Shown here in pieces: positions 39,225 through 50,200 of a DNA stretch of 64,000 bases (positions are counted from its first letter, which is position 1; the number at the start of each line of letters is the position of its first letter). A model generated the notes under the pieces. That model was not told the origin of the DNA. It did not search any database and saw only the letters and a program-made list of their open reading frames with translations. A program made the position numbers and the translations under genes. The stretch is from Desulfovibrio sp. JC010. Lineage in GTDB: Bacteria; Desulfobacterota; Desulfovibrionia; Desulfovibrionales; Desulfovibrionaceae. The stretch covers positions 1 through 64,000 of the forward strand of contig NZ_VOIQ01000016.1 of the NCBI RefSeq assembly GCF_010470675.1, given 5' to 3'.

Positions 39225-39262
39225 AATATTTCACAATTTGTCTTGACAAATTGTGAAATATT
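39225..39262. promoter_or_regulatory. Perfect 17-bp inverted repeat upstream of rpsL (possible operator)
   Basis: The arms AATATTTCACAATTTGT (39225-39241) and its exact complement (39246-39262) flank a CTTG spacer. The centre contains TTGACA, the likely -35 box of the rpsL promoter. No T-run follows, which argues against a simple terminator of rpoC. Each arm contains TTCACAA/TTGTGAA half-sites, but in everted order compared with the Rex consensus. Confidence 0.6.
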
Positions 39263-39270
39263 AGTCTAAC
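39243..39270 (+). promoter_or_regulatory. Possible sigma-70 promoter of the str operon
   Basis: TTGACA (39243-39248) and TCTAAC (39265-39270) are separated by 16 bp, 40 bases upstream of rpsL. The -35 box lies in the centre of the 17-bp inverted repeat. Confidence 0.5.
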
Positions 39271-39309
39271 TGCGTCGGTCTTTGTAATTAAACTTAATTT
39301 GGAGGGTTC

Positions 39310-40178
<869 letters not shown>

Positions 40179-40190
40179 TCGGAGTACAAA

Positions 40191-42257
40191 GTGGCTAGAA
40201 AGGTTGCTAGAGATAAACAGCGTAACATTGGTATCATGGCCCACATTGATGCGGGTAAGACTACCACTACTGAGCGCATTCTTTTCTATACTGGTGTTTC
40301 TCATAAAATCGGTGAAGTTCATGACGGCGAAGCCACCATGGACTGGATGGTCCAGGAACAGGAGCGCGGCATTACCATTACCAGTGCTGCTACCACCTGT
40401 ATGTGGAAAGATCACCGCATCAACATTATTGATACTCCCGGTCACGTTGACTTCACTATGGAAGTTGAACGTGCTCTGCGCGTACTCGACGGCGCAGTAG
40501 CCGTTTTCGACGCAGTAGCCGGTGTTGAGCCTCAGTCTGAAACCGTATGGCGTCAGGCTGACAGATATAAAGTTCCCCGTATGGCTTTCGTTAACAAGAT
40601 GGACCGTATCGGAGCAGATTTCTTCCGTTGTGTAGAAATGCTCAAGGACCGTCTCGGTGCTAAAGCTGTACCTCTTCAGATTCCCATCGGAGCTGAAGAT
40701 GAATACAAGGGTGCGATTGACCTCGTAACCGGTAAGGCTTTTACCTATACTGATGTCATGGGCAAGGATTACGCAATCGAAGAGATCCCTGCTGAATACA
40801 TGGAACAGTACGAGGCCATGCGTCTCGAAATGATCGAAGCCATTGCCGAAGAAGATGAAGAACTCCTCGATAAGTACCTCGGCGGTGAAGAACTCACTCC
40901 CGAAGAAATTATCAAGGGTATCCGCACAGCCACAATCAACCTGACCATCTGCCCTGTTCTTTGCGGTACCGCATTCAAGAACAAAGGTGTTCAGCCCCTG
41001 CTTGACGCTGTTGTTGATTATCTTCCTTCTCCCATGGATATTGCTGCGATTGTCGGTGTTGATCCTCACAGTGACGAAGAAATTCCTTGTCCTTGTGATG
41101 ACGAACTGCCTCTGTCAGCTCTCTCCTTTAAGCTCATGACCGACCCCTTTGTCGGTCACCTTACCTTCCTGCGCCTGTACTCCGGTAAAATTGAATCCGG
41201 TGCTACTTTCATCAATGGCGCAACCGGTAAAAAAGAGCGTATCGGACGTCTCCTGAAGATGCACGCTAACAAGCGTGAGGAAATCAAGGAAGCGTATGCA
41301 GGGGATATCGTCGCTGCTGTAGGCCTGAAAAACATGGCCACCGGTGACACTCTCTGCGAACAGAAGAACGCAGTTGTGCTCGAATCCCTCGATATTCCCG
41401 AGCCGGTAATTGAGGTTGCTATTGAGCCCAAGACCAAGGCTGACCGCGATCTGCTCAGTCAGGGACTTGCCAAACTTGCCAAGGAAGACCCCTCTTTCCG
41501 CGTCCAGGGTGACGAAGAAACAGGTCAGACCCTTATCGCAGGTATGGGCGAACTTCACCTCGAAGTTATTGTTGACCGCCTGCTGCGCGAGTTCAACGTA
41601 AACGCAAATGTCGGTGCACCCCGTGTTTCCTACCGTGAAACAATCACCAAATCCGTTGAGTCCAACCTCAAGTACGCTAAGCAGTCCGGTGGACGTGGTC
41701 AGTACGGTCATGTCGTTGTTACCATCGAGCCGAACAAAGAAAGCGAATACGAGTTTATTGACGAGATTAAGGGTGGGGTTATTCCGAAAGAATACATTCC
41801 CGCAGTCGACCGTGGTATTCATGATGCCATGAAGAACGGTGTTATCGCCGGATTCCCGCTTGTGGACATCAAGGCAACACTGACTTTTGGTTCCTACCAC
41901 GACGTTGACTCCTCTGAACAGGCATTTTACATTGCCGGTTCTATGGCACTTAAGGATGCAGTTAAGAAAGCTGGTCCGCAGCTGCTCGAGCCTATCATGT
42001 CTGTTGAAGTTGTTACTCCTGAAGAGTACCTCGGCGACGTCATGGGTGACCTCAATGGTCGCCGCGGTCGTGTCGGATCCATGGAAGCCCGTGCCAACGC
42101 ACAGGTTGTAAAGTGCGACGTACCTCTTAGCGAAATGTTCGGTTACGCAACTGACCTTCGCTCCAAGACTCAGGGTCGCGCTACTTTCACCATGCAGTTC
42201 GATCACTACGAGCCTGTTCCTGCTTCCATCGCAGAAGAGCTGATCAATAAAAATTAG
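40191..42257 (+). CDS. fusA: Elongation factor G
   Basis: A 688-aa translocation GTPase. Motifs are [31 protein letters not shown] and NKMDR, followed by domains II-V with [14 protein letters not shown]-like and [16 protein letters not shown] sequence. The GTG start at 40191 follows GGAG by 6 bases. No tuf follows; the operon ends at the terminator at 42314-42350. Confidence 0.98.
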   Translation: MARKVARDKQRNIGIMAHIDAGKTTTTERILFYTGVSHKIGEVHDGEATMDWMVQEQERGITITSAATTCMWKDHRINIIDTPGHVDFTMEVERALRVLDGAVAVFDAVAGVEPQSETVWRQADRYKVPRMAFVNKMDRIGADFFRCVEMLKDRLGAKAVPLQIPIGAEDEYKGAIDLVTGKAFTYTDVMGKDYAIEEIPAEYMEQYEAMRLEMIEAIAEEDEELLDKYLGGEELTPEEIIKGIRTATINLTICPVLCGTAFKNKGVQPLLDAVVDYLPSPMDIAAIVGVDPHSDEEIPCPCDDELPLSALSFKLMTDPFVGHLTFLRLYSGKIESGATFINGATGKKERIGRLLKMHANKREEIKEAYAGDIVAAVGLKNMATGDTLCEQKNAVVLESLDIPEPVIEVAIEPKTKADRDLLSQGLAKLAKEDPSFRVQGDEETGQTLIAGMGELHLEVIVDRLLREFNVNANVGAPRVSYRETITKSVESNLKYAKQSGGRGQYGHVVVTIEPNKESEYEFIDEIKGGVIPKEYIPAVDRGIHDAMKNGVIAGFPLVDIKATLTFGSYHDVDSSEQAFYIAGSMALKDAVKKAGPQLLEPIMSVEVVTPEEYLGDVMGDLNGRRGRVGSMEARANAQVVKCDVPLSEMFGYATDLRSKTQGRATFTMQFDHYEPVPASIAEELINKN

Positions 42258-42286
42258 ACAAAATATAAAATTTATCTGATTTTTAC

Positions 42287-42316
42287 TTGACAACTGCGCT
42301 GAAAAAGCAATATACC
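42287..42316 (+). promoter_or_regulatory. Sigma-70-type promoter of the S10 operon, overlapping the fusA terminator
   Basis: TTGACA (42287-42292) and TATACC (42311-42316) are 18 bp apart. The predicted start is near 42323, inside the terminator hairpin of fusA, so transcripts from this promoter would lack the left arm of that hairpin. A leader of about 180 bases precedes rpsJ. Confidence 0.55.
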
Positions 42317-42350
42317 TCCCGGACCTCATACGAGTTCGGGAGGTTCTTTT
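42314..42350 (+). terminator. Rho-independent terminator after fusA
   Basis: ACCTCCCGGA (42314-42323) pairs with TTCGGGAGGT (42335-42344), followed by TCTTTTTTT. It ends the str operon. Confidence 0.82.
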
Positions 42351-42502
42351 TTTACGGGAACCACCCGTGAAACCACAGAGATAAGGTATAAGGTTCGGCA
42401 TGCTGGCTGGACGACCATACCAGGCCAGGAAGGATTACCTCACACTCCTTCTTACTGTTGCAAGCTAAAGGCCGTCTCTGAATTCATTTAGGAGAAATTA
42501 AC

Positions 42503-42820
42503 ATGGTTTCTATGACTAGTGATCGAATCAGGATCAAGCTCAAGGCGTACGACTACCGTATCCTTGATAAAGCAGTTACCGAGATTGTGGATACTGCCCG
42601 CAATACCGGCGCTGCTATCGCAGGTCCCATCCCTCTGCCCACACAGATCAGCCGTACTACCATTCAGCGTTCTGTGCACGTCGACAAAAAGTCCCGTGAG
42701 CAGTTTGAGATGAGAATCCACAAGCGTCTGCTTGATATTCTTGAACCCACCCAGCAGACCGTTGACGCACTCGGCAAGCTCAGCCTGCCCGCTGGTGTTG
42801 ACGTTGAAATCAAGCTGTAA
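42503..42820 (+). CDS. rpsJ: Ribosomal protein S10
   Basis: A 105-aa protein of the small-subunit head, also the NusE transcription partner. It has [40 protein letters not shown] and the C-terminal [11 protein letters not shown]. Strong ribosome site AGGAGAAA. First gene of the long S10-spc run; the preceding 180-base leader is the usual place for L4-type regulation, but I could not recognise that element. Confidence 0.98.
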   Translation: MVSMTSDRIRIKLKAYDYRILDKAVTEIVDTARNTGAAIAGPIPLPTQISRTTIQRSVHVDKKSREQFEMRIHKRLLDILEPTQQTVDALGKLSLPAGVDVEIKL

Positions 42821-42834
42821 GGGAGGGATTCAAC

Positions 42835-43467
42835 ATGGCAAAAACTATCGGTTTACTCGGTAAAAAACTGGGCATGACCCGCGTCTTCGCAGACGACGGT
42901 TCTATCGTGCCCGTCACTGTTCTCGAAGTAGGTCCTTGTCCTGTTATGCAGGTCAAGACTGAAGAGAAGGAAGGCTACAACGCCATCCAGCTCGGCTACG
43001 ACGCTCTTCCCGAGCGCAAGGTTAACAAGCCCGCTAAAGGTCATCAGGAAAAAGCCGGTAAAGGCTACTTCCGTCACCTTCGTGAGTTTCCCCTTGAGTC
43101 TGTAGCTGACTACGAACTGGGCCAGGAAATCTCCGTGGACATCTTTGCTGCAGGTGAAAAGGTAAAAGTTACCGGCACCTCCAAGGGTAAAGGTTTTCAG
43201 GGTGTAATGAAGCGCTGGAACTTCGCTGGTTCCCGTGCCTCTCACGGTGCTGAAAAGGTACACCGTTCTCCTGGTTCCATCGGCCACGCTACTTTCCCTG
43301 GCAAAGTATTCAAAGGCAAAAAAATGCCCGGTCAGATGGGTAATGAGCGCGTTACTGTTTCCAACATCGAAATCGTAGACGTTCGCACCGACGAAAACGT
43401 TCTCGTGGTCAAGGGACAGGTTCCCGGTCCTAAGAACGGTCTGGTGATGATCCGCAAGACCAGCTAG
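42835..43467 (+). CDS. rplC: Ribosomal protein L3
   Basis: A 210-aa protein near the peptidyl-transferase centre. It has [39 protein letters not shown] and [20 protein letters not shown], including the Gln that is methylated by PrmB in other bacteria. It starts 14 bases after rpsJ. Confidence 0.98.
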   Translation: MAKTIGLLGKKLGMTRVFADDGSIVPVTVLEVGPCPVMQVKTEEKEGYNAIQLGYDALPERKVNKPAKGHQEKAGKGYFRHLREFPLESVADYELGQEISVDIFAAGEKVKVTGTSKGKGFQGVMKRWNFAGSRASHGAEKVHRSPGSIGHATFPGKVFKGKKMPGQMGNERVTVSNIEIVDVRTDENVLVVKGQVPGPKNGLVMIRKTS

Positions 43468-43479
43468 AGGAATTAAAAA

Positions 43480-44100
43480 ATGGCTACCATTACTATATAT
43501 GATCAAACTAAAAAGGAAGTAGGGAGCATGGATCTTGCTCCGGAAGTTTTCGAAGTTCCGGTCAAGCCTGAAATCCTGCACCTCGTAGTACGTTCCCAGC
43601 TTGCAGCCAAACGCCAGGGTACTCATGCCACTAAGACTCGTGGTATGAAACGCGGCGGTGGTGCAAAGCCCTGGCGCCAGAAAGGCACCGGTCGTGCACG
43701 TGCAGGCTCCACCCGTTCACCTCTGTGGCGTGGTGGTGGAACCACTTTCGGTCCCCAGCCCCGCGACTACTCCTTCAAGGTAAATAAAAAGGTCCGCCGT
43801 CTGGCTCTCAGAATGGCACTGACTTCCCGCCTCAGCGAAGAAAAGCTGATGGTTGTGAAGAACATCGACCTTCCCGAGATCAAGACCAAGCTCTTCGTAG
43901 AAGTAGCTGAAGCTCTCGGACTGAACAAAGCCTTGGTTATCGTCAAGGATGCTGATAATAAACTCCTCCTTTCTGCGAGGAATATCCCTGGCATCAAGCT
44001 CATCTCTGCCGATCAGCTGAATGTTTATGACATTCTGAAACATCGTCAGGTTGTTATGCTTGAGAATGCAGCACAGGATCTGCAGGAGAGGTTGAAATAG
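43480..44100 (+). CDS. rplD: Ribosomal protein L4
   Basis: A 206-aa protein whose long basic loop (GAKPWRQKGTGRARAGSTRS, PLWRGGGTTFGPQPRDYSF) lines the exit tunnel. This loop is where some macrolide resistance changes occur, and it is intact. In E. coli L4 represses its own operon. Length is typical. Confidence 0.98.
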   Translation: MATITIYDQTKKEVGSMDLAPEVFEVPVKPEILHLVVRSQLAAKRQGTHATKTRGMKRGGGAKPWRQKGTGRARAGSTRSPLWRGGGTTFGPQPRDYSFKVNKKVRRLALRMALTSRLSEEKLMVVKNIDLPEIKTKLFVEVAEALGLNKALVIVKDADNKLLLSARNIPGIKLISADQLNVYDILKHRQVVMLENAAQDLQERLK

Positions 44101-44102
44101 TC

Positions 44103-44393
44103 ATGGACTATACTCAGATTCTTATCAAACCGGTCATTTCGGAAAAGGCCACTGACATTAAAGAGTCCTCTAACCAGGTCGCTTTTTATGTGCTGCCTTC
44201 TGCCAACAAGACTGAAGTCAAAAAAGCTGTTGAATCCGCTTTTGACGTAAAGGTTGATTCCGTACGTATCGTACGTAAAAGACCTGGTCTGCGCAGAAAG
44301 TTCGGCCGTGTTGTCGGTAAATTGTCCGGCTACAAGAAAGCTTACGTTAAGCTTTCAGCGGGCGAAAAAATCGAATTCTTCGAAGGAGTTTAA
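44103..44393 (+). CDS. rplW: Ribosomal protein L23
   Basis: A 96-aa protein at the tunnel exit that docks trigger factor and SRP. It has ILIKPVISEKATDIKESSNQ and VDSVRIVRKRPGLRRKFGRV. The ATG is 2 bases after the rplD stop. Confidence 0.98.
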   Translation: MDYTQILIKPVISEKATDIKESSNQVAFYVLPSANKTEVKKAVESAFDVKVDSVRIVRKRPGLRRKFGRVVGKLSGYKKAYVKLSAGEKIEFFEGV

Positions 44394-44396
44394 GAG

Positions 44397-45227
44397 ATGG
44401 CTACTCGTAAGCTGAAGCCGACCTCCCCCGGTCGCCGGTTCCAGACTATCTCCACCTTTGAGGAGATCACCAAGTCTACTCCGGAAAAGTCCCTTACCAA
44501 GGGGCTGACCAAGAAGGCCGGTAGAAACAATAACGGCCGGATTACTTCCCGTCGTCGTGGTGGCGGTACCAAACGTTTGTACCGTATCATCGACTTCAAA
44601 CGTAACAAAGTGGAAGTACCCGCAACTGTTGCTTCAATCGAATATGATCCCAACAGGTCCGCTCGCATCGCTCTGCTGCACTACGCAGACGGTGAAAAGC
44701 GCTACATCCTTTGTCCTGTAGGACTGAACAAGGGTGACCAGATTCTCGCTGGTGAGAAAGCCGACATCAAACCCGGTAACGCTCTCCTGCTGAAGAACAT
44801 TCCTGTTGGTACTATCGTTCACAATATCGAATTGTATCCCGGAAAAGGCGGCCAGTTCTGCCGCGCTGCCGGTACCTACGCACAGCTCATCGCGAAAGAA
44901 GGCAAATACGCTCTTCTGCGCATGCCTTCCGGTGAAGTCCGCAAGGTGCTCGCAACCTGCTGCGCAACCGTAGGTCAGGTTGGTAACATCCACCACGAGA
45001 ACATTACCCTCGGTAAGGCCGGCCGTAACCGCTGGCTGGGTCGCAGACCCAAAGTTCGCGGTGTTGCCATGAACCCGATCGATCACCCCCTCGGTGGTGG
45101 TGAAGGCCGTAGTTCCGGTGGTAGACACCCCTGTTCTCCTTGGGGCATGCCTGCTAAGGGATACAAGACCCGCAGTAAGAAGAAACCTTCTTCCAAGCTC
45201 ATCGTTAAACGCCGCGGGCAGAGGTAG
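44397..45227 (+). CDS. rplB: Ribosomal protein L2
   Basis: A 276-aa protein needed for subunit joining and peptidyl-transferase function. It has [40 protein letters not shown] and [20 protein letters not shown]. The His of DHP is kept; the next position, His in E. coli (DHPHGG), is Leu here. Confidence 0.98.
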   Translation: MATRKLKPTSPGRRFQTISTFEEITKSTPEKSLTKGLTKKAGRNNNGRITSRRRGGGTKRLYRIIDFKRNKVEVPATVASIEYDPNRSARIALLHYADGEKRYILCPVGLNKGDQILAGEKADIKPGNALLLKNIPVGTIVHNIELYPGKGGQFCRAAGTYAQLIAKEGKYALLRMPSGEVRKVLATCCATVGQVGNIHHENITLGKAGRNRWLGRRPKVRGVAMNPIDHPLGGGEGRSSGGRHPCSPWGMPAKGYKTRSKKKPSSKLIVKRRGQR

Positions 45228-45236
45228 GAGACTGTA

Positions 45237-45518
45237 ATGCCAAGATCACTGAAAAAAGGCCCGTTTATTGACGATCATCTGCTTAAAAAGGTCGTAAAAG
45301 CTCAGGAATCAGGCGACCGTAAGGTCATCCAGACCTGGTCCCGCCGCTCCACTATCATCCCCGAGATGGTAGGTCTGACCTTCGCAGTACACAATGGCCG
45401 CAAGTTTATCCCTGTCTTCGTGACCGAAAACATGGTAGGACATAAGCTGGGCGAATTCTCCCCCACCCGTACCTACTACGGCCACGCTGCTGATAAGAAA
45501 AGCAAGGCCAAACGCTAG
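45237..45518 (+). CDS. rpsS: Ribosomal protein S19
   Basis: A 93-aa small-subunit head protein. It has [39 protein letters not shown] and [20 protein letters not shown]. It starts 9 bases after rplB. Confidence 0.98.
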   Translation: MPRSLKKGPFIDDHLLKKVVKAQESGDRKVIQTWSRRSTIIPEMVGLTFAVHNGRKFIPVFVTENMVGHKLGEFSPTRTYYGHAADKKSKAKR

Positions 45519-45531
45519 AAGGTGTTGAGCA

Positions 45532-45864
45532 ATGGAAGCAAGAGCTATTGCAAAATATATGCGCATTTCCGCTAGGAAAGTGCGCTTGGTAGCGGAAAAC
45601 ATCAAGGGAAAGCCGGTTGAGGAAGCCCTCAACATTCTGAAGTTCACCCCCAAGAAGGGTGCTGATATGCTCAGTAAAGTGCTTTACTCTGCAGTGGCAA
45701 ACGCCGAGCAGATTCCCGGAGTGGATGTTGACTCTCTCTGCGTAGACGTTGTCAAAGTTGACGAAGGTCCTACCTGGAAGAGAATTCAGCCCAGGGCTAT
45801 GGGTCGTGCGTATCGCATTCGCAAGCGCACCAGCCATATAACCGTCGTAGTAAAAGAAATGTAG
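45532..45864 (+). CDS. rplV: Ribosomal protein L22
   Basis: A 110-aa protein whose beta-hairpin (GPTWKRIQPRAMGRAYRIRK) reaches into the exit tunnel. The N-terminal ARAIAKYMRISARKVRLVAE is typical. It starts 13 bases after rpsS. Confidence 0.98.
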   Translation: MEARAIAKYMRISARKVRLVAENIKGKPVEEALNILKFTPKKGADMLSKVLYSAVANAEQIPGVDVDSLCVDVVKVDEGPTWKRIQPRAMGRAYRIRKRTSHITVVVKEM

Positions 45865-45873
45865 GGTAGTGTC

Positions 45874-46515
45874 ATGGGTCAGAAAGTACATCCATACGGC
45901 TTCAGACTTGGATACACCAAGAACTGGCTTTCCAGATGGTTCTCCAGTAAGGACTATCCCGCTTTCGTCTACGAAGACGACAGCATTCGTAAATATGTAA
46001 AAGAGAAGATCTTTCACGCAGGCGTCTCCAAAATCGAGATCGAGCGTGCAGGTGGCAAAATCCGCCTGATCATCCACACCGCACGTCCCGGTATTATCAT
46101 CGGCCGCAAAGGTGTTGAGATTGAAAAGCTCCGTGAAGACCTTCGTAGAAAATTCAATAAAGAATTCGCTCTTGAAGTTAGCGAAATCCGCCGTCCCGAA
46201 ACCGACGCGCAGCTCGTTGCTGAGAATATTGCACAGCAGCTTGAGCGCCGTGTGGCTTTCCGTCGCGCTATGAAGCGCATTGTGGGCCTTGCCCGCAAGT
46301 TCGGCGCAGAGGGTATCAAAGTTGCTTGTGCCGGCCGTCTTGCCGGTGCTGAAATCGCACGTACCGAATGGTACCGCGACGGCCGCGTGCCCCTTCAGAC
46401 TCTCAGAGCTGACATCGACTACGGTGTAGCACGTGCTAACACCACCTACGGTGTCATCGGCATCAAGGTCTGGATCTTCAAAGGTGAAATTCTCGACCAC
46501 GAGGTGGAACAGTAA
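45874..46515 (+). CDS. rpsC: Ribosomal protein S3
   Basis: A 213-aa protein at the mRNA entry site. It has [20 protein letters not shown], the KH-domain loop [19 protein letters not shown] and the C-terminal REDARTYGVIG-type strand ([20 protein letters not shown]). Its stop overlaps the rplP ATG by one base. Confidence 0.98.
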   Translation: MGQKVHPYGFRLGYTKNWLSRWFSSKDYPAFVYEDDSIRKYVKEKIFHAGVSKIEIERAGGKIRLIIHTARPGIIIGRKGVEIEKLREDLRRKFNKEFALEVSEIRRPETDAQLVAENIAQQLERRVAFRRAMKRIVGLARKFGAEGIKVACAGRLAGAEIARTEWYRDGRVPLQTLRADIDYGVARANTTYGVIGIKVWIFKGEILDHEVEQ

Positions 46516-46928
46516 TGCTATCACCTAAGAAAGTTAAATTCCGTAAACGTCAGAAAGGTCGCCTGAAAGGTAAAGCTCAGCGCGGTTCCACTATCGCTTT
46601 CGGCGATATTGCAATCAAGACTCTGGAACACGGAAAACTTACCAACAACCAGATCGAAGCAGCTCGTGTCGCGATCATGCGTCACATCAAGCGTGGCGGT
46701 CAGGTATGGATCAGGGTTTTCCCCGACATGCCTATCACTGCCAAGCCTGCTGAAGTCAGACAGGGTAAAGGTAAAGGTTCCCCGGTTGGTTGGGTTGCCC
46801 CGGTTAAACCCGGTCGCATTCTGTACGAAGTGAAAGGTGTAGACATTGAACTGGCCAAAGAAGCTTTGGTCCGTGCATCTCACAAGCTTCCCGTCAAAAC
46901 TACCATCGTAGTCAAGGAGGGATTGTAA
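46515..46928 (+). CDS. rplP: Ribosomal protein L16
   Basis: A 137-aa protein that helps shape the A site. It has [40 protein letters not shown] and [20 protein letters not shown]. Translational coupling to rpsC is suggested by the one-base overlap. Confidence 0.98.
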   Translation: MLSPKKVKFRKRQKGRLKGKAQRGSTIAFGDIAIKTLEHGKLTNNQIEAARVAIMRHIKRGGQVWIRVFPDMPITAKPAEVRQGKGKGSPVGWVAPVKPGRILYEVKGVDIELAKEALVRASHKLPVKTTIVVKEGL

Positions 46929-46929
46929 A

Positions 46930-47124
46930 ATGAAAGCCAAAGAACTTCGTGAACTCGACAACGCTGCTCTGAATGAGAAGCTTGCAGAAGCCCGTCAGGA
47001 GCTTTTCAACCTTCGTTTCCAGCACGCTACTGCTCAGCTGGAAAACACCCAGAGACTGTCCGATGTTAAAAAAGACATCGCAAAGATCCTCACCGTGCAG
47101 CGTGAAAAGGAACTGGGAGCATAA
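46930..47124 (+). CDS. rpmC: Ribosomal protein L29
   Basis: A 64-aa helical hairpin protein near the tunnel exit (MKAKELRELDNAALNEKLAE, LFNLRFQHATAQLENTQRL). Its ATG is one base after the rplP stop. Confidence 0.97.
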   Translation: MKAKELRELDNAALNEKLAEARQELFNLRFQHATAQLENTQRLSDVKKDIAKILTVQREKELGA

Positions 47125-47127
47125 GCC

Positions 47128-47394
47128 ATGGCAGAGCTTAATCTGAAAGGAAACAGGCGCGTGCTGACCGGCGTTGTTGTCTCCGACAAGAACGACAAGA
47201 CTATTGTTGTTCGTTGTGAGACCCTCGTTAAGCACCCCCTGTATAAAAAATTCATCCGTCGCCACACCAAATTCATGGCACATGATCCTGCCAATGAGTG
47301 CGGTATCGGCGATAAGGTGCAGATTGTTGAATTCCGCCCCCTTAGCCGGCGCAAAAGGTGGCATCTCGATAAAATTCTGGAAAAAGCAGTTTAG
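47128..47394 (+). CDS. rpsQ: Ribosomal protein S17
   Basis: An 88-aa OB-fold primary rRNA-binding protein. It has [20 protein letters not shown] and [20 protein letters not shown], and ends with [15 protein letters not shown]. It starts 3 bases after rpmC. Confidence 0.98.
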   Translation: MAELNLKGNRRVLTGVVVSDKNDKTIVVRCETLVKHPLYKKFIRRHTKFMAHDPANECGIGDKVQIVEFRPLSRRKRWHLDKILEKAV

Positions 47395-47405
47395 GGGTAT
47401 TAGCT

Positions 47406-47774
47406 ATGATTCAGGTAGAATCCAAACTTGACGTAGCGGATAACTCTGGTGCCAAGAAAGTATCTTGTATCAAGGTACTGGGCGGTTCCAAGAGACGCTA
47501 TGCCAGTGTCGGAGACATTATTGTGGTTTCCGTTAAGGAAGCGATGCCCCATTCCAAAGTGAAGAAGGGCGCTGTGATGAAAGCTGTCGTTGTTCGTACC
47601 AAGAAAGAAATTGGTCGTGCTGACGGTTCTTACATCAAGTTCGACAATAACTCTGCCGTTCTTCTTAATAACTCAAGTGACCCGGTAGGGACCCGTATTT
47701 TCGGGCCCGTAGCTAGAGAACTCAGAGCCTGCGGGTTCATGAAGATCGTTTCTCTGGCACCCGAGGTACTGTAA
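47406..47774 (+). CDS. rplN: Ribosomal protein L14
   Basis: A 122-aa protein at the subunit interface. It has [40 protein letters not shown] and [20 protein letters not shown], ending SLAPEVL. Confidence 0.98.
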   Translation: MIQVESKLDVADNSGAKKVSCIKVLGGSKRRYASVGDIIVVSVKEAMPHSKVKKGAVMKAVVVRTKKEIGRADGSYIKFDNNSAVLLNNSSDPVGTRIFGPVARELRACGFMKIVSLAPEVL

Positions 47775-47799
47775 TCCTTATCACAAGAAGGTAAACGGC

Positions 47800-48117
47800 A
47801 TGAACAAGATACATGTTGATGACAAAGTAATGGTCATCGCCGGCAAGGATAAGGGGAAGATCGGCAAGGTCCTTAAGATCAACCGCAAAAAGGACGTAGT
47901 CCTTATCGAGCAGGTTAATATGGTTTCCAGGCACACCAAGCCTAATCCGTATGCCAACCAGCCCGGCGGTATTGTTGAGAAAGAAGCCCCTATTCACATC
48001 TCCAACATTCAGGTTGTGTGCCCCGCTTGCACAAAAGCAACCCGCGTTGGCGTACGTGAGACCGAAGACGGAAAGAACATCCGTTTTTGTAAAAAATGTA
48101 ACGAAATCATCGACTAG
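47800..48117 (+). CDS. rplX: Ribosomal protein L24
   Basis: A 105-aa assembly-initiator protein. The KOW motif is in [20 protein letters not shown]. The C-terminal region contains two Cys pairs (CPACTK and CKKC), a zinc-ribbon-like arrangement found in a subset of bacterial L24 proteins. Confidence 0.97.
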   Translation: MNKIHVDDKVMVIAGKDKGKIGKVLKINRKKDVVLIEQVNMVSRHTKPNPYANQPGGIVEKEAPIHISNIQVVCPACTKATRVGVRETEDGKNIRFCKKCNEIID

Positions 48118-48126
48118 GGTTTTGCG

Positions 48127-48666
48127 ATGACACGTCTCGAACAAATATATACGGACAAGGTCGCCCCGGCTCTTAACAAAGAGTTCGGGTACAAGAGCTC
48201 GATGGAGATTCCCGGTATCAAGGCAATCTCTCTTAACATCGGACTCGGTGAAGCAAGCCAGAACGCTAAGCTCATCGACGGTGCTGTGGAAGAACTGACC
48301 GCTATTGCTGGTCAGCGCGCAGTCGTCACCAGAGCGAAAAAGTCAATTGCAGCTTTTAAGCTGCGCGAAGGAATGCCTGTAGGTTCCCGTGTAACTCTTC
48401 GCAGAGATCTCATGTGGGACTTCCTGGACAAGCTGATCAGCTTTGCACTTCCTCGTGTACGCGACTTTCGCGGTATTCCTGACAAAGGCTTCGATGGACG
48501 CGGTAACTTCACCCTCGGAATCAAGGAACTGACTATCTTTCCTGAGATTCAGCTCGATAAGATCGAGATCACCAAGGGTATGAACGTGACTATCGTCACC
48601 TCAGCTAAAACTGATAAAGAAGGCAAGATGCTCCTCGAGCTTCTTGGTATGCCCTTCAAGAAATAG
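48127..48666 (+). CDS. rplE: Ribosomal protein L5
   Basis: A 179-aa 5S rRNA-binding protein of the central protuberance. It has [36 protein letters not shown]-like ([20 protein letters not shown]) and [20 protein letters not shown]. Typical length. Confidence 0.98.
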   Translation: MTRLEQIYTDKVAPALNKEFGYKSSMEIPGIKAISLNIGLGEASQNAKLIDGAVEELTAIAGQRAVVTRAKKSIAAFKLREGMPVGSRVTLRRDLMWDFLDKLISFALPRVRDFRGIPDKGFDGRGNFTLGIKELTIFPEIQLDKIEITKGMNVTIVTSAKTDKEGKMLLELLGMPFKK

Positions 48667-48678
48667 GAGGATATCGTT

Positions 48679-48864
48679 TTGGCCAGGACAGCTTTAAAAG
48701 TTAAGGCGAAACGTAAGCCTAAGTTCAAAGTGCGCGAATATAACAGATGCCCCATCTGCGGTCGTCCTCGTGCATTCCTGCGCAAATACGGCATCTGCCG
48801 TATCTGCTTCAGGGAAAAGGCCCTTGCGGGTGAACTTCCCGGCGTGCGTAAAGCCAGCTGGTAA
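48679..48864 (+). CDS. rpsN: Ribosomal protein S14, zinc-binding type
   Basis: A 61-aa short-form S14. The four zinc ligands are present in [10 protein letters not shown] and [11 protein letters not shown]. It starts with TTG at 48679 after GGAGG. The long, Cys-free form is not seen in this operon. Confidence 0.98.
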   Translation: MARTALKVKAKRKPKFKVREYNRCPICGRPRAFLRKYGICRICFREKALAGELPGVRKASW

Positions 48865-48879
48865 TATAAGGAGTTTAAA

Positions 48880-49263
48880 ATGCCTGTTGTCGATCCTATC
48901 GCCGATATGCTGACCCGCATTCGCAATGCTCACGGTGCTTATCACAAGACCGTGGCCATTCCCGGGTCCAAGATCAAAACAGCAATCGCCGGGATTCTGA
49001 AGGATGAAGGTTACATCGTTGACTTCACTGCTGAAGATAACGAAATTAACGTCACCCTCAAGTATGTTGATGGAAAAGCCCTTATTAGCGGCATGAAGAA
49101 AATCAGCACACCCGGTCGTCGCGTGTTTGTAGGCGTTGAAGATATTCCCTCTGTCCTTAACGGACTCGGGATTTGCATACTTTCCACTTCAAAGGGCGTA
49201 GTTGACGGCGTTAAAGCGAAAGAGCTTAACGTTGGCGGCGAACTCTTGTGCGAAATCTGGTAG
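48880..49263 (+). CDS. rpsH: Ribosomal protein S8
   Basis: A 127-aa central-domain 16S binder. It has VDPIADMLTRIRNAHGAYHK and the C-terminal GLGICILSTSKGVVDGVKAK, ending GGELLCEIW. In E. coli S8 represses the spc operon. Confidence 0.98.
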   Translation: MPVVDPIADMLTRIRNAHGAYHKTVAIPGSKIKTAIAGILKDEGYIVDFTAEDNEINVTLKYVDGKALISGMKKISTPGRRVFVGVEDIPSVLNGLGICILSTSKGVVDGVKAKELNVGGELLCEIW

Positions 49264-49275
49264 AGAGGTTTTATT

Positions 49276-49812
49276 ATGTCCAGAATTGGAAAAAAACCTA
49301 TTGAGATACCTTCCGGAGTGGAAGTAACTGTTGGTGCTGACGTGGTTTCCGTAAAGGGCCCCAAAGGCACCATCACCACACCGGTACACCCCATGGTCAG
49401 CTTCACTGTTGCTGATAATGTGGTCGAGGTGAAGAGGTCTGGCGATTCCCGTCAGGAACGTGCTCAGCACGGCCTGCATCGCTCCTTGCTTTCCAACTGC
49501 ATTGAAGGAGTCTCCAAAGGCTTCTCCAAGACTTTGGAAGTAGTCGGTGTAGGTTACAAGGTTAACGTACAGGGTAAGAACATCGTTTTGAACGTTGGTT
49601 TCTCCCACCCCGTTAACTATGAACTGCCTGCTGGAATCGAAGCTAACGCAGAAGGCAACACCAAACTCACCATCAGCGGCGTAGATAAGCAGCTGGTCGG
49701 TGAAGTTGCTGCGCAGCTTCGTCGTGTACGTCCGCCGGAGCCTTACAAAGGCAAAGGCATCAAGTACATTGATGAACAGATCAGACGCAAAGCCGGTAAG
49801 TCCGGTAAATAG
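49276..49812 (+). CDS. rplF: Ribosomal protein L6
   Basis: A 178-aa two-domain protein near the sarcin-ricin loop. It has SRIGKKPIEIPSGVEVTVGA, VSVKGPKGTITTPVHP and the C-terminal signature RRVRPPEPYKGKGIKYIDEQ. Confidence 0.98.
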   Translation: MSRIGKKPIEIPSGVEVTVGADVVSVKGPKGTITTPVHPMVSFTVADNVVEVKRSGDSRQERAQHGLHRSLLSNCIEGVSKGFSKTLEVVGVGYKVNVQGKNIVLNVGFSHPVNYELPAGIEANAEGNTKLTISGVDKQLVGEVAAQLRRVRPPEPYKGKGIKYIDEQIRRKAGKSGK

Positions 49813-49824
49813 TAGGGTAAAGCC

Positions 49825-50184
49825 ATGAAAATGACTAAAGAACAGGCAAGACAGCGTAAAAAGATCCGCATCCGCAAGAAAATCAGCGGTACTGCAGCTC
49901 GCCCGCGTCTTGTTGTATTCCGTTCAAATAAGCACATCTACGCTCAGCTCGTGGATGATCTGATTGGCAAAACCGTGACCGCTTCTTCTTCCAAAGCCCT
50001 CGCCAAAGATGGTGAAGCTCTTAAGCTCACCTGCGAGACTGCAGCTCAGGTCGGTAAAGACATCGCTGCCAAGGCTAAGGAACTGAAGATCGAAACAGTC
50101 GTATTCGACCGTAGCGGTTATATCTATCACGGCAGGGTCAAGGCCCTGGCAGACGGCGCTCGTGAGGGTGGCCTGAAATTCTAA
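49825..50184 (+). CDS. rplR: Ribosomal protein L18
   Basis: A 119-aa 5S rRNA-binding protein. It has [38 protein letters not shown] and the C-terminal [20 protein letters not shown]. Confidence 0.98.
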   Translation: MKMTKEQARQRKKIRIRKKISGTAARPRLVVFRSNKHIYAQLVDDLIGKTVTASSSKALAKDGEALKLTCETAAQVGKDIAAKAKELKIETVVFDRSGYIYHGRVKALADGAREGGLKF

Positions 50185-50200
50185 ACTTATGGGAATATCC

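Noticed and set aside
39225-39262. The rpsL palindrome as a Rex operator
   Set aside because: The half-sites are in the order TTCACAA...TTGTGAA, the reverse of the TTGTGAA-N4-TTCACAA consensus, and the bases beyond each half-site do not complete a proper Rex site.
45000-45180. The DHPLGGGEG sequence of L2 as loss of the essential His
   Set aside because: The His of DHP is retained; the changed next position varies among bacteria.
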